NCBI RefSeq assembly: GCF_000423065.1
Contig: NZ_AUHG01000010.1
Location: 907,267-971,266 of the forward strand
DNA length: 64,000 nucleotides
Source of the DNA: Christiangramia echinicola DSM 19838
GTDB taxonomy: Bacteria; Bacteroidota; Bacteroidia; Flavobacteriales; Flavobacteriaceae
Direction: 5' to 3'
Within the stretch, counting starts at the first letter, position 1. Each line of letters starts with the position of its first letter. This document shows positions 45,650 to 54,071 of the stretch, one piece after another. The notes below the pieces were generated by a model. The model was not told the DNA's origin and did no database searches. It saw nothing but the letters and a program-made list of their open reading frames with translations. A program made the translations under genes and the position numbers.

Positions 45650-45979
45650 TTACAATTGATTTTTAAGATTGATTAGTTCAGATTTTACGCTTTCAAGTTT
45701 AGTAATTATATCAAAATTGCTCAGCGTTTTATGTTTTTCTTCTTTAAGATGCGTTTTTGCTCCCTCCAGGGTAAAGCCTCTTTCTTTTACTAAATGATAG
45801 ATGAGGCTAAGATTCTTAATGTCTTCAGGAGTAAATTTCCTATTTCCCTTGGCATTTTTCTTTGGCTTGATCACATCAAACTCCTTTTCCCAGAATCGTA
45901 TCAGGGAGGTATTTACTTTAAAAGCTTCGGCGACTTCGCCAATGCTGTAATAGCGTTTGTCAGGAAGATCTATGTGCAT
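45650..45979 (-). CDS. MerR-family transcriptional regulator
   Basis: A 109-aa regulator with an N-terminal MerR winged helix: KRYYSIGEVAEAFKVNTSLIRFWEKEFDVIKP, then KGNRKFTPEDIKNLSLIYHLVKERGFTLEGAK. After a short helix there is no ligand-binding domain, so it may act as a dimer without a sensor, or with another protein. The gene sits between an M23 peptidase and LemA; its ATG overlaps the peptidase stop as TAATG and the lemA start lies 1 nt from its stop, so it is translated with the operon and might regulate it. Confidence 0.9.
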   Translation of the reverse strand: MHIDLPDKRYYSIGEVAEAFKVNTSLIRFWEKEFDVIKPKKNAKGNRKFTPEDIKNLSLIYHLVKERGFTLEGAKTHLKEEKHKTLSNFDIITKLESVKSELINLKNQL

Positions 45980-46956
45980 TAATCAAGCGATTGATTTTCA
46001 CGTTGGGCCTTTTCGAGTACTTCCCCAAATTCTTCTGGAGAAAGGTTTCCGTAATAAAAATTAATAGGATTAATTCTTTGTTCGTCCTTAAAGATCTCAT
46101 AGTGCAGGTGAGGAGCTTCAGATCTACCGGTGCTTCCAACAAATCCTATTACATCACCTCTTTTTACTCTTTGACCTCTTCGAACATTATATTTATATAA
46201 ATGGGCATAAAGGCTGGTGTAGCCATAGCCGTGATCTATTCTAATGTGATTTCCGTAACCAGTAGATCTACTATCTGCTCTCGCTATTCTACCATCTCCG
46301 GTAGCATAAACAGGTGTGCCTCTTGGGGCGGTAAAATCCATCCCGTAATGAAATTTTCGCGCTTTGGTAAAAGGGTCTGTTCTCCATCCATAACCTGAAG
46401 CAATTCTGCTAAGATCCTCATTATTTACTGGCTGTATCGCAGGAATTGCAGAAAGTAATTCACCTTTTTCCTTGGCAAGTTCAGCAATTTCATCAAGAGA
46501 TTTAGACTGTACTACCAGACGTTTGGTAAGGATATCCATCCTTTTGGTAGTTTCAGCGATAAGCTTGGAGTTGTCAAAACCTTCAAGATTTTGATACCGG
46601 TTAATTCCTCCAAATCCAGCTTTTCTTTGCTCCTCGGGAATTGGATTCGCTTCAAAATAAAGTCTGTAAATATTATTGTCCCTGTCTTCAATATTAGCCA
46701 TTACATCCTGGATCTGGTCCATCTTCTTGTTAAGAAGGCCATATTGTAACTGCATGTTATGTAATTCACGCTTAAGCGCTTTTTCTTTTGGAGTTTCTAT
46801 TTGAGGAATGTTCAAATAGATGATTAAAAGTATGAATCCGGCCAGAAATGAACCAGTAATACTAAGCAGGACGATACCTAACCGCCTGCCTTTTTTTTGC
46901 TCGATCTTTTTATAAGAAAGGGTCTCGCTATCGTAATAATATTTAACCTTCGACAT
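45979..46956 (-). CDS. M23 family metallopeptidase (peptidoglycan endopeptidase)
   Basis: A 325-aa inner-membrane protein that cuts peptidoglycan cross-links. A cytoplasmic start with KKIEQKKGRR is followed by one helix (about 28-48), coiled coil (about 55-165), and the M23 domain from about 195: HYGMDFTAPRGTPVYATGDG contains the first zinc His and Asp, GYGYTSLYAHLYKYNVRRGQ the catalytic His region, and APHLHYEIF the last His. It begins the operon that continues into merR, lemA and the TPM genes. A cell-wall remodelling role is well supported. Confidence 0.94.
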   Translation of the reverse strand: MSKVKYYYDSETLSYKKIEQKKGRRLGIVLLSITGSFLAGFILLIIYLNIPQIETPKEKALKRELHNMQLQYGLLNKKMDQIQDVMANIEDRDNNIYRLYFEANPIPEEQRKAGFGGINRYQNLEGFDNSKLIAETTKRMDILTKRLVVQSKSLDEIAELAKEKGELLSAIPAIQPVNNEDLSRIASGYGWRTDPFTKARKFHYGMDFTAPRGTPVYATGDGRIARADSRSTGYGNHIRIDHGYGYTSLYAHLYKYNVRRGQRVKRGDVIGFVGSTGRSEAPHLHYEIFKDEQRINPINFYYGNLSPEEFGEVLEKAQRENQSLD

Positions 46957-47087
46957 GAGTTAAATTTATGCTATTTTTGCGTCCAGAAACGGCTCAAATA
47001 CCGTGTTAATTAATACGGTAAACGAACAAATATATGAATTGTTTTGCCGTCTTCATAATTTAATGAATTTTGCAAGAAAATAACTGA

Positions 47088-49703
47088 ATGAAGTCACAGG
47101 ATATCCGCAAACAGTTTCTAGAATATTTCAAATCGAAGTCCCATAGCATTGTGCCATCTGCACCCATGGTCATTAAAGATGATCCTACGCTTATGTTTAC
47201 AAATGCGGGTATGAATCAGTTCAAGGAGTTTTTCCTTGGAAATTCGATTCCAAAAAATAACCGGGTTACCGATACTCAAAAATGTCTTCGGGTGAGCGGT
47301 AAGCATAATGATCTTGAAGAGGTTGGTCATGATACCTATCATCATACTATGTTCGAGATGCTGGGTAACTGGAGTTTTGGTGATTATTTTAAAGAAGAGG
47401 CTATCAACTGGGCCTGGGAATTGCTGACTGAAGTTTTCAAAATAAATCCTGAAAACTTATATGTTTCGGTATTTGAAGGAAGTGAAGATAGAGACAATCT
47501 GGGATTAGATACCGAAGCTTTAGAGCTTTGGAAAAAGATCGTTCCGGAAGACAGAATTATTTACGGGAATAAGAAAGATAATTTCTGGGAAATGGGAGAC
47601 CAGGGGCCATGCGGACCTTGTTCTGAGATTCATATAGATATAAGATCTGAAGATGAAAAAGCGAAGGCACCGGGAAGAGATCTTGTAAATATGGACCACC
47701 CACAGGTGGTAGAGATCTGGAACCTGGTATTTATGCAATATAACCGTAAAGCCAATGGAGATCTTGAAGAACTGCCAGCTAAGCATATAGATACGGGGAT
47801 GGGATTTGAACGCTTGTGTATGGTGCTTCAAAATAAACAGTCTAATTACGATACAGATGTATTTACACCACTTTTAAACGAAATTGAAAAGATCACTGGT
47901 GTAAAATATGGTAAATCTGAAGACTCCAATATCGCCATGCGAGTGATCGCAGATCACGTTAGGGCGGTAGCATTTTCAATTGCAGATGGGCAATTACCTA
48001 GTAATACCGGGGCCGGATATGTAATTAGAAGAATATTAAGGAGAGCGATAAGGTATGGTTTTACATTTCTAAATACTAAAGAGCCGTTCATATATAAACT
48101 TGTTCCAGTTCTAAGTGAACAAATGGGAGTAGCTTTCCCAGAATTAAGATCTCAGCAGGGATTAATGGAGAATGTGATTCGCGAAGAAGAAGCATCTTTC
48201 TTAAGAACTTTAGAGCAAGGTCTGGTTTTACTTGAAAACCTAATGAAGGATTCAAAGGATAAGACTATTTCGGGAGAAAAAGCATTCGAACTATATGACA
48301 CTTTTGGATTTCCTATAGATCTTACGGCCCTGATATTAAGGGAAAATGGATATGAACTGGATGAAAAAGGCTTCGAGGCTGAACTAAAAAAACAAAAAGA
48401 TCGTTCCCGGGAAGCTACTGCGGTTAGCGCTGGTGATTGGATAGACTTAAATGAATTGGAGGAAGATACATTCATTGGTTATGATCAACTGGAGGCTGAG
48501 GTGAAAATTGCCAAATACCGAAAAGTAGAATCCAAGAAGAAAGGTGAGATGTACCAGGTGGTACTTAATAAAACACCATTCTATCCAGAAGGTGGAGGAC
48601 AGGTTGGTGATAAGGGTATTATTTTGTCATCAGACGGCGAAGTGGTGGATGTGCTGGATACCAGGAAGGAGAATAATCTAATAGTTCACTTCACCAAAGA
48701 ATTGCCTAGAAATACTGATGCAGATTTTAAAGCCATCGTGAATAAGACCGAAAGGTCTAATACTGCATCTAATCATACTGCTACCCATCTATTGCACCAG
48801 GCGCTTAGAAGCATTCTTGGAACTCATGTAGAGCAAAAAGGGTCTATGGTGCAGAGCGGTTACTTAAGATTCGATTTTTCTCACTTTAGTAAGGTGACTT
48901 CTGAAGAGCTTGAGAAAGTTGAAACTTTTGTAAATGCCAGGATCCGTGAAAATTTAAGTCTGGAAGAGCAAAGAAATATTTCATATCAGGAAGCGATAGA
49001 CCAGGGTGCGATCGCTTTATTCGGAGAAAAATATGGTGACTCGGTAAGAGCTATACGTTTTGGTGATTCAATGGAGCTTTGCGGCGGTATCCATGTTCGA
49101 AACACATCAGATATCTGGTATTTCAAAATCACTGGTGAATCTGCGGTTGCTTCAGGAATTAGAAGGATAGAAGCGATCTCTGGTGAAGCAGCTATGGAGT
49201 ATTTTGAAGAGCAAACCAATATTCTGGAAGAGATCAAAAGCGGATTAAAGAATGCTAATGATCCCGTGAAAGCAATAAATAATCTTCAGGATGAAAATAT
49301 TGCTTTAAAGAGGCAGGTTGAAAGTTTATTAAAGGATAAGGCGAAAAACCTTAAATCTGAACTTAAGCAGGAAGTAAAAAATGTTAGTGGAATTAATTTC
49401 CTTTCAAAAAGAGTAGATCTGGATGCGGCAGGGATCAAAGATCTTGCCTTCCAGTTAGGAGAAGAAATAGATGACCTGTTCTTGTTATTCGGGACAGAGC
49501 AGAACGGAAAAGCATTGCTTTCATGTTATATTTCTAAAGACCTTGTAAAGGAAAAAGATCTAAACGCGGGACAGATAGTTCGTGAACTAGGTAAATATAT
49601 CCAGGGAGGTGGAGGAGGCCAGCCTTTCTTTGCTACCGCAGGTGGTAAAAAACCTGATGGGCTCAACGAGGCGCTGCAAAAAGCCGAAAGTTTTATAAAA
49701 TAA
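47088..49703 (+). CDS. alaS: Alanyl-tRNA synthetase
   Basis: An 871-aa class II synthetase. The N-terminal start [20 protein letters not shown] and motif 2/3 region ([21 protein letters not shown] and [12 protein letters not shown]) belong to the aminoacylation core. The editing domain has [12 protein letters not shown] (HxxxH zinc motif) and [12 protein letters not shown] (Cys and His). The C-terminal DHHA1-like C-Ala domain contains [15 protein letters not shown] terminator follows. Confidence 0.97.
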   Translation: MKSQDIRKQFLEYFKSKSHSIVPSAPMVIKDDPTLMFTNAGMNQFKEFFLGNSIPKNNRVTDTQKCLRVSGKHNDLEEVGHDTYHHTMFEMLGNWSFGDYFKEEAINWAWELLTEVFKINPENLYVSVFEGSEDRDNLGLDTEALELWKKIVPEDRIIYGNKKDNFWEMGDQGPCGPCSEIHIDIRSEDEKAKAPGRDLVNMDHPQVVEIWNLVFMQYNRKANGDLEELPAKHIDTGMGFERLCMVLQNKQSNYDTDVFTPLLNEIEKITGVKYGKSEDSNIAMRVIADHVRAVAFSIADGQLPSNTGAGYVIRRILRRAIRYGFTFLNTKEPFIYKLVPVLSEQMGVAFPELRSQQGLMENVIREEEASFLRTLEQGLVLLENLMKDSKDKTISGEKAFELYDTFGFPIDLTALILRENGYELDEKGFEAELKKQKDRSREATAVSAGDWIDLNELEEDTFIGYDQLEAEVKIAKYRKVESKKKGEMYQVVLNKTPFYPEGGGQVGDKGIILSSDGEVVDVLDTRKENNLIVHFTKELPRNTDADFKAIVNKTERSNTASNHTATHLLHQALRSILGTHVEQKGSMVQSGYLRFDFSHFSKVTSEELEKVETFVNARIRENLSLEEQRNISYQEAIDQGAIALFGEKYGDSVRAIRFGDSMELCGGIHVRNTSDIWYFKITGESAVASGIRRIEAISGEAAMEYFEEQTNILEEIKSGLKNANDPVKAINNLQDENIALKRQVESLLKDKAKNLKSELKQEVKNVSGINFLSKRVDLDAAGIKDLAFQLGEEIDDLFLLFGTEQNGKALLSCYISKDLVKEKDLNAGQIVRELGKYIQGGGGGQPFFATAGGKKPDGLNEALQKAESFIK

Positions 49704-49710
49704 CATTTAA

Positions 49711-49738
49711 AATCCCGGTAAGTCGCCGGGATTTTTTA
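49711..49738 (+). terminator. Intrinsic terminator after alaS
   Basis: Perfect 8-bp stem AATCCCGG (49711-49718) with CCGGGATT (49726-49733) plus T-tract; same stem as the one at 3809. Confidence 0.88.
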
Positions 49739-49748
49739 ATTTAAGAAT

Positions 49749-50699
49749 ATGGATTTTAGAACCAAAGTTCCAATTAAAGAAGGTCTGCCTAAGATCGAAC
49801 ATTCTTCGGGAGTATTCCTGATAGGTTCGTGTTTTGTGGAAAATATAGGAGATAAACTGGAATGGTTCAGGTTTAAAAATCTTCAAAACCCTACAGGGAT
49901 CATTTTCCATCCTTCACCAATTCGCAAATTTTTCCAGAGAATTTCTAATAATGAAGATTTTAAGGAGCAGGATGTAATGGAATTCAATGGAGGCTGGCAA
50001 ACTTTAGAAGCACATTCAGATATGCGGAGATCTTCCCGGGAGGATTGTCTTCAGGATCTTAACGCAGCACTTTCAGAAAGCAGGGATTTTATAAAGAAAG
50101 CTTCTCATGTTATAATTAGCCTGGGGACTGCCTGGGGATATATATACGAAGGTAGGGATACCATTGCAGCGAATTGTCATAAGATTCCGCAAAATAGATT
50201 TACCAGGGAGCTTTCGTCGGTAAAAGAAATAATGAACGACCTCGAGGTCATCGAGCATTCAATATCTGAATTGAATGAAAAGGCAAAAATTATTTTTACG
50301 ATCTCTCCAGTACGACATTTAAAAGATGGATTTTCTGAAAATCAGCATAGTAAAGCACAATTAATTTCTGCTTTACATGATTTTATAGATTCTTCAAAAT
50401 CCAGTTCTTATTTTCCTTCTTATGAAATCATGATGGATGAACTTCGTGATTATAGATTTTATTCTGAAGATATGCTGCATCCAAATAAAGTGGCAATAGA
50501 ATATATCTGGAATTTATTTTCAGTGAACTGGATGACAGATAAATCTATAAATTTGAATGCTGAAATAGATAAAATTCAGAAGGCACTTTCACACTCTCCG
50601 CGCGAAGAAAATTCCGCAGCTCATAGGAAATTTCTTACGGAATTACAAGCAAAAATCGAGGAAATTCAAAAAAAATACCCTGAAATTAACTTTTCTTAG
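49749..50699 (+). CDS. GSCFA domain-containing protein
   Basis: A 316-aa cytoplasmic protein of the GSCFA family (PF08885), an SGNH-hydrolase relative. The family-naming motif appears as FLIGSCFVENIGDKL with Ser and Asn in place of the esterase block I; NPTGIIFHP and SLGTAWGYIYEG follow, and ISPVRHLKDGFSENQHSKAQL is the domain's conserved block. Members cluster with surface and glycan genes in Bacteroidota but no function is established. It is placed 10 nt after the alaS terminator. Confidence 0.9.
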   Translation: MDFRTKVPIKEGLPKIEHSSGVFLIGSCFVENIGDKLEWFRFKNLQNPTGIIFHPSPIRKFFQRISNNEDFKEQDVMEFNGGWQTLEAHSDMRRSSREDCLQDLNAALSESRDFIKKASHVIISLGTAWGYIYEGRDTIAANCHKIPQNRFTRELSSVKEIMNDLEVIEHSISELNEKAKIIFTISPVRHLKDGFSENQHSKAQLISALHDFIDSSKSSSYFPSYEIMMDELRDYRFYSEDMLHPNKVAIEYIWNLFSVNWMTDKSINLNAEIDKIQKALSHSPREENSAAHRKFLTELQAKIEEIQKKYPEINFS

Positions 50700-50806
50700 G
50701 CCTTGTAGTTATTGGGATTCTTAATTTTTTAATATAATGGAAACCATATAAATACAAATCATATTAAAATATTCGTATTTTTACAAAGCAGATTTGAAAT
50801 AAATAT

Positions 50807-50899
50807 ATGCAGATTATAATGATGAGAATCTCAATAATCAAATATTTATGGAAGGTTTGTTTTCTAAAATTTGTTGGGGTAGATTTTAGAATATACTAA
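50807..50899 (+). CDS. Possible small protein or small RNA
   Basis: The ATG at 50807 opens 30 codons: it encodes MQIIMMRISIIKYLWKVC and then FLKFVGVDFRIY, a mostly hydrophobic, basic peptide. The stop is at the base of the terminator stem, an unusual position for a protein gene and one that would make a natural leaderless or sRNA unit of about 130 nt. I do not recognise the peptide, so a non-coding RNA is equally possible. Confidence 0.35.
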   Translation: MQIIMMRISIIKYLWKVCFLKFVGVDFRIY

Positions 50900-50930
50900 A
50901 GGACGGGTGGGGCCGTCCTTTAGTTTTTTA
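50896..50930 (+). terminator. Intrinsic terminator of a short transcription unit
   Basis: Perfect 11-bp stem (50896-50906 with 50913-50923) followed by a T6 tract. GSCFA ends about 200 bp upstream, so the terminator more likely belongs to the short unit before it. Confidence 0.88.
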
Positions 50931-51013
50931 TAGCAATTAATTAACTCTCTTTAAGTTTTAGTTTTAATCCTTCTTCGGTTTTTTTCCTAATTTCCCTTTT
51001 CTAATAAATTCTT

Positions 51014-51628
51014 ATGAAGAATATTCTATTATCCATTCTCATGGTTGCAGTCGTCATCCTTGGATTTATGTATTGGGAACAAAAGAATGATGAAAGAGAA
51101 AGTCTTGAAGAAAATACTGTACTTACCCAGGAACAGATAAGGAACGTGGGTAAACTGGTGGTGACTGAAGGTACATTTTCCCAGGTATTTACGTATAAAA
51201 ATTCTAAATCCTTCTATTTTGATGTTCTTTCAGCCAGGAAGAAGGCGCTTATAGTTGTGAATGCAGATGTGAGTGTGGCTTATGATCTCAGTAAACTCGA
51301 TATTCAAATAGATGAAGAAGGGAAAAGAGTGATCATTAACGATATTCCAGAGGAGGAAATTAGTATTAATCCTAATATCAAGTATTATGATGTAACACAG
51401 GATTATCTAAATCAATTTGAAGCTGAAGATTATAATAAGATCAAAACGCGTATTGAAAAAGGTTTACGGGAGAAGATAGAGAATTCTACATTAAAATCTA
51501 ATGCCAGGAACAGGCTGGTTAGTGAACTTCAAAAAATATACATTCTAATCAGTAGTATGGGCTGGACACTGGAATATAAGGACCAACCCATTTCAAATTC
51601 TGAAAATCTTGAGAAGATCAAACTCTAA
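51014..51628 (+). CDS. DUF4230 domain-containing protein
   Basis: A 204-aa protein with a single N-terminal anchor helix (about 3-20) and a DUF4230 domain: LVVTEGTFSQVFTYKN, ALIVVNADVSVAYDLSKLDIQIDEE, and a helical C terminus with AEDYNKIKTRIEKGLREKIE. The fold resembles band-7-like proteins, but no function is known. The stop overlaps the convergent aromatic hydroxylase stop by 4 bp (CTAA). Confidence 0.85.
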   Translation: MKNILLSILMVAVVILGFMYWEQKNDERESLEENTVLTQEQIRNVGKLVVTEGTFSQVFTYKNSKSFYFDVLSARKKALIVVNADVSVAYDLSKLDIQIDEEGKRVIINDIPEEEISINPNIKYYDVTQDYLNQFEAEDYNKIKTRIEKGLREKIENSTLKSNARNRLVSELQKIYILISSMGWTLEYKDQPISNSENLEKIKL

Positions 51629-53382
51629 GGAGTGACCATCTTTATTTCGGTCATTTCTATACCATCATTAATTAAGTGCGCAACTTCTGGTCTGTCTTTC
51701 TTAATCTCTTCCAGCCTTGCTTTTACCTCCTTAGCTAGTTTAGGATCATCCTCGACCGCAAGCTCATAGATCTCTACAGATAAGAGCCAGTCTTTAGGAT
51801 GATGCTTTTTTACAATATCAAATGCAGCGTTTAGTGAAAATTTAGTGTTTTCACCATTTCTTATATTCCTTATTGATTTATATAAAGACTCCAGTTCTTC
51901 TCTTTCTGGAGTTTTCTTACTTTTAATAGTAGTAGTGGATGGAGTATGAGTAATAAGATCGAATGAATGATGATCTGCCGGTCCGGCAAAAGCAGAAATG
52001 ATCTCTTTTCCAACAGCCATATCATATTTACTCCATTCCGGTTTAAAAAGAATTTCGTCATGATGAGTCACCGTACAGTTTTTGAAACTTATAATGATGA
52101 TCTTCCCCTGCAGATTTCTTGTTCCGGTGATGATCTCTCCTTCAACTTTAACTCCGCCTTCAAACTCAAGGCTTACGTTCTCACCTTCATAAATATCGTA
52201 AGCCCTTAGATCTCTTGGGCTCATGTCTTCAATAGCCAGGTTAATCCCTTTTAAGCTGCCTATAGGTGAGCCAAAACCTTCAGGATGGGTTGAGACACCA
52301 TGTCCTACGAGTTCTTTCTCACGAGAAGACAGGGCTGTTTTGCCTTTGGTTTGAATATAAACAGGTTTTCCTTCGTGCTCGATCACTTTAGAAAAGTTTC
52401 CAGAAACCTGTATACCTGTACTGAATTCAATTGTGCCCAGGTTCTTAGAATCTATTAATTTCTGAATACCTTCCAGTCCTCCTTTGCGTAGGGCCATTTT
52501 ATTGGCGAATTCTTCCAGTACCAGGCTCAAATGAGCAAAGTCTGGAGTAACGAATAGCTGAGGTTGAGGTTTAGTAATATCAAATTCTTTCTTAGATGCT
52601 TCGAGGGTATAGGGGAGCTTTTTAACTGCATTGGTCATACAGGATTTGCTTTCTCCAATAGAAGAAAGGAGTCCGGCACCGTAAATTTTTGGTTCTTCAA
52701 CAGTACCTATTAGTCCGTATTCCACGGTCCACCAGTGTAAATTTCTTATCTGAGCCATTTCACTAGGCTTAACATCTGCATTCTGAAGTTCGTCAACTCT
52801 TTTTTCAACTTCCTCGATCTTTTCCTTTGGTGTGTCTTCAGCCTCTTTTAGAATAGATAATTCACGAATAGCTTCATAAACTTCATAATCATGAGAACTG
52901 GAAATAGCTTTACAGCCTATTTCTCCAAAACGTCTTAAATATTCAGCATACTCCGGGTTTGCAATAATAGGTGCATGACCGGCGCCTTCGTGAATAATAT
53001 CTGGAGCTGGTGTATATTCTATATGTTCCAACTGCCTGATGTCACTGGCAATCACTAATACATTATAGGCCTGGAATTCCATAAAAGCAGCAGGAGGAAT
53101 AAATCCATCAACTGCAACTGCAGCCCAGCCTATTTCTTCGAGGATACGGTTCATACCGTACATATTCGGGATGCTATCTATAGAAATTCCAGTTTTCTTT
53201 AAACCCTCCAGATAAGAATCATGAGCCACCTGGCTCAGATAATCTACATTCTTTCTCATTACATAGCGCCATGCCGCCTGATTAATTGGGCTGTAATCAT
53301 CATAATTCTGTGGCTTAATATATTGTTGAAGGTGGGCAGGTAACCTGTCCAGGATTTCGTTGGATTGTATATTATCTATCAT
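51625..53382 (-). CDS. Aromatic amino acid hydroxylase (phenylalanine 4-monooxygenase family), long form
   Basis: A pterin-dependent non-heme-iron hydroxylase turning Phe into Tyr. The catalytic domain occupies about residues 20-300 with the iron ligands His131 and His136 in DIIHEGAGHAPI, the third ligand Glu in the WWTVEYGLIG segment near 225-230, and the conserved GAGLLSSIGES block. The total length of 585 is about twice that of typical bacterial PAH; the extra C-terminal half has a beta-rich segment (SLEFEGGVKVEGEIITGTRN) and a helical end of unknown function. No other tyrosine-degradation genes lie next to it. Confidence 0.92.
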   Translation of the reverse strand: MIDNIQSNEILDRLPAHLQQYIKPQNYDDYSPINQAAWRYVMRKNVDYLSQVAHDSYLEGLKKTGISIDSIPNMYGMNRILEEIGWAAVAVDGFIPPAAFMEFQAYNVLVIASDIRQLEHIEYTPAPDIIHEGAGHAPIIANPEYAEYLRRFGEIGCKAISSSHDYEVYEAIRELSILKEAEDTPKEKIEEVEKRVDELQNADVKPSEMAQIRNLHWWTVEYGLIGTVEEPKIYGAGLLSSIGESKSCMTNAVKKLPYTLEASKKEFDITKPQPQLFVTPDFAHLSLVLEEFANKMALRKGGLEGIQKLIDSKNLGTIEFSTGIQVSGNFSKVIEHEGKPVYIQTKGKTALSSREKELVGHGVSTHPEGFGSPIGSLKGINLAIEDMSPRDLRAYDIYEGENVSLEFEGGVKVEGEIITGTRNLQGKIIIISFKNCTVTHHDEILFKPEWSKYDMAVGKEIISAFAGPADHHSFDLITHTPSTTTIKSKKTPEREELESLYKSIRNIRNGENTKFSLNAAFDIVKKHHPKDWLLSVEIYELAVEDDPKLAKEVKARLEEIKKDRPEVAHLINDGIEMTEIKMVTP

Positions 53383-53462
53383 GATAAGGCTTAACTAAAA
53401 CGTTTGCGTTAAAAGTACAAAATTTGAAAGAGAACGGGAAAGATTTTAGCTGGCGACCCTGT

Positions 53463-53490
53463 ATAAAAAAGCCCCTGTAAAAGGGGCGTT
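53463..53490 (-). terminator. Intrinsic terminator after the DUF4136 lipoprotein gene
   Basis: GCCCCT (53471-53476) with AGGGGC (53482-53487); on the minus strand the stem is followed by a T6 tract. It separates the hutU operon from the hydroxylase gene. Confidence 0.82.
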
Positions 53491-53500
53491 AATTATTTTT

Positions 53501-54043
53501 CTACTTCTCCATACCCGGAGGATATTTCTCCATGATCTTGGAAACTATCTCGTTGATGCGTTCCTGTTTTTTATTAACTTCTCGAGCAAGGGCTGCGGTT
53601 CCCATTCCCTGCCAAACCAATTCTTTATCTGCAGAATCGATCAGGTCTATATATAGGGTCCCTTCACTGGTACTGCTTACTGTGTTAAATCCACTTCCCC
53701 AATACCACGGGTTCCATCCCCAACCGTAACCCCAATATGGGTATACATTGTTGTAGATGTTAATGTTCTCGTTTGTCTTTGTAAAGATGCTAACTAATAG
53801 GTCTGGATCTTCAGATTTCGTAAATCCTTTTTTCTGCATTTCAGCTTCAATAGCTCGTAAAATTCTTTTCTTATCAAGATCAGAAATTTCAGCCTTATCT
53901 ATTCCTGGCTTAAAAAAAGCATAAGTCCCATAGTTAGTAAAGTCGGCTTCGCGATCGTAGTCTGAAGCGACTCTTACACTGCTGCATGAAGATAAAAGAA
54001 CAGCAAATAACAGCAGAACTGGAGTAATTTTAAGAAATTTCAT
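53501..54043 (-). CDS. DUF4136 lipoprotein
   Basis: A 180-aa lipoprotein: signal sequence with lipobox VLLSSCSS (Cys at 20), then the DUF4136 domain with DYDREADFTNYGTYAFFKPG and a characteristic Trp/Tyr/Gly-rich loop (YPYWGYGWGWNPWYWGSGF). The domain recurs in envelope lipoproteins of Bacteroidota without known function. The ATG lies 28 nt after the hutU stop, so it is likely a third gene of that transcript. Confidence 0.88.
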   Translation of the reverse strand: MKFLKITPVLLLFAVLLSSCSSVRVASDYDREADFTNYGTYAFFKPGIDKAEISDLDKKRILRAIEAEMQKKGFTKSEDPDLLVSIFTKTNENINIYNNVYPYWGYGWGWNPWYWGSGFNTVSSTSEGTLYIDLIDSADKELVWQGMGTAALAREVNKKQERINEIVSKIMEKYPPGMEK

Positions 54044-54071
54044 AGGTTAGATTTTTAGATTTATATGAATT

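Larger units (their letters stand above)
50700..51013. other. Gap of 314 bp holding a possible short transcription unit
   Basis: There is no long ORF. The gap contains a possible -7 box (TATTTTTA, 50777-50784), a 30-codon ORF (50807-50899) and a strong terminator (50896-50930). The last 80 bp before DUF4230 are T-rich with no recognised signal. Confidence 0.6.
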
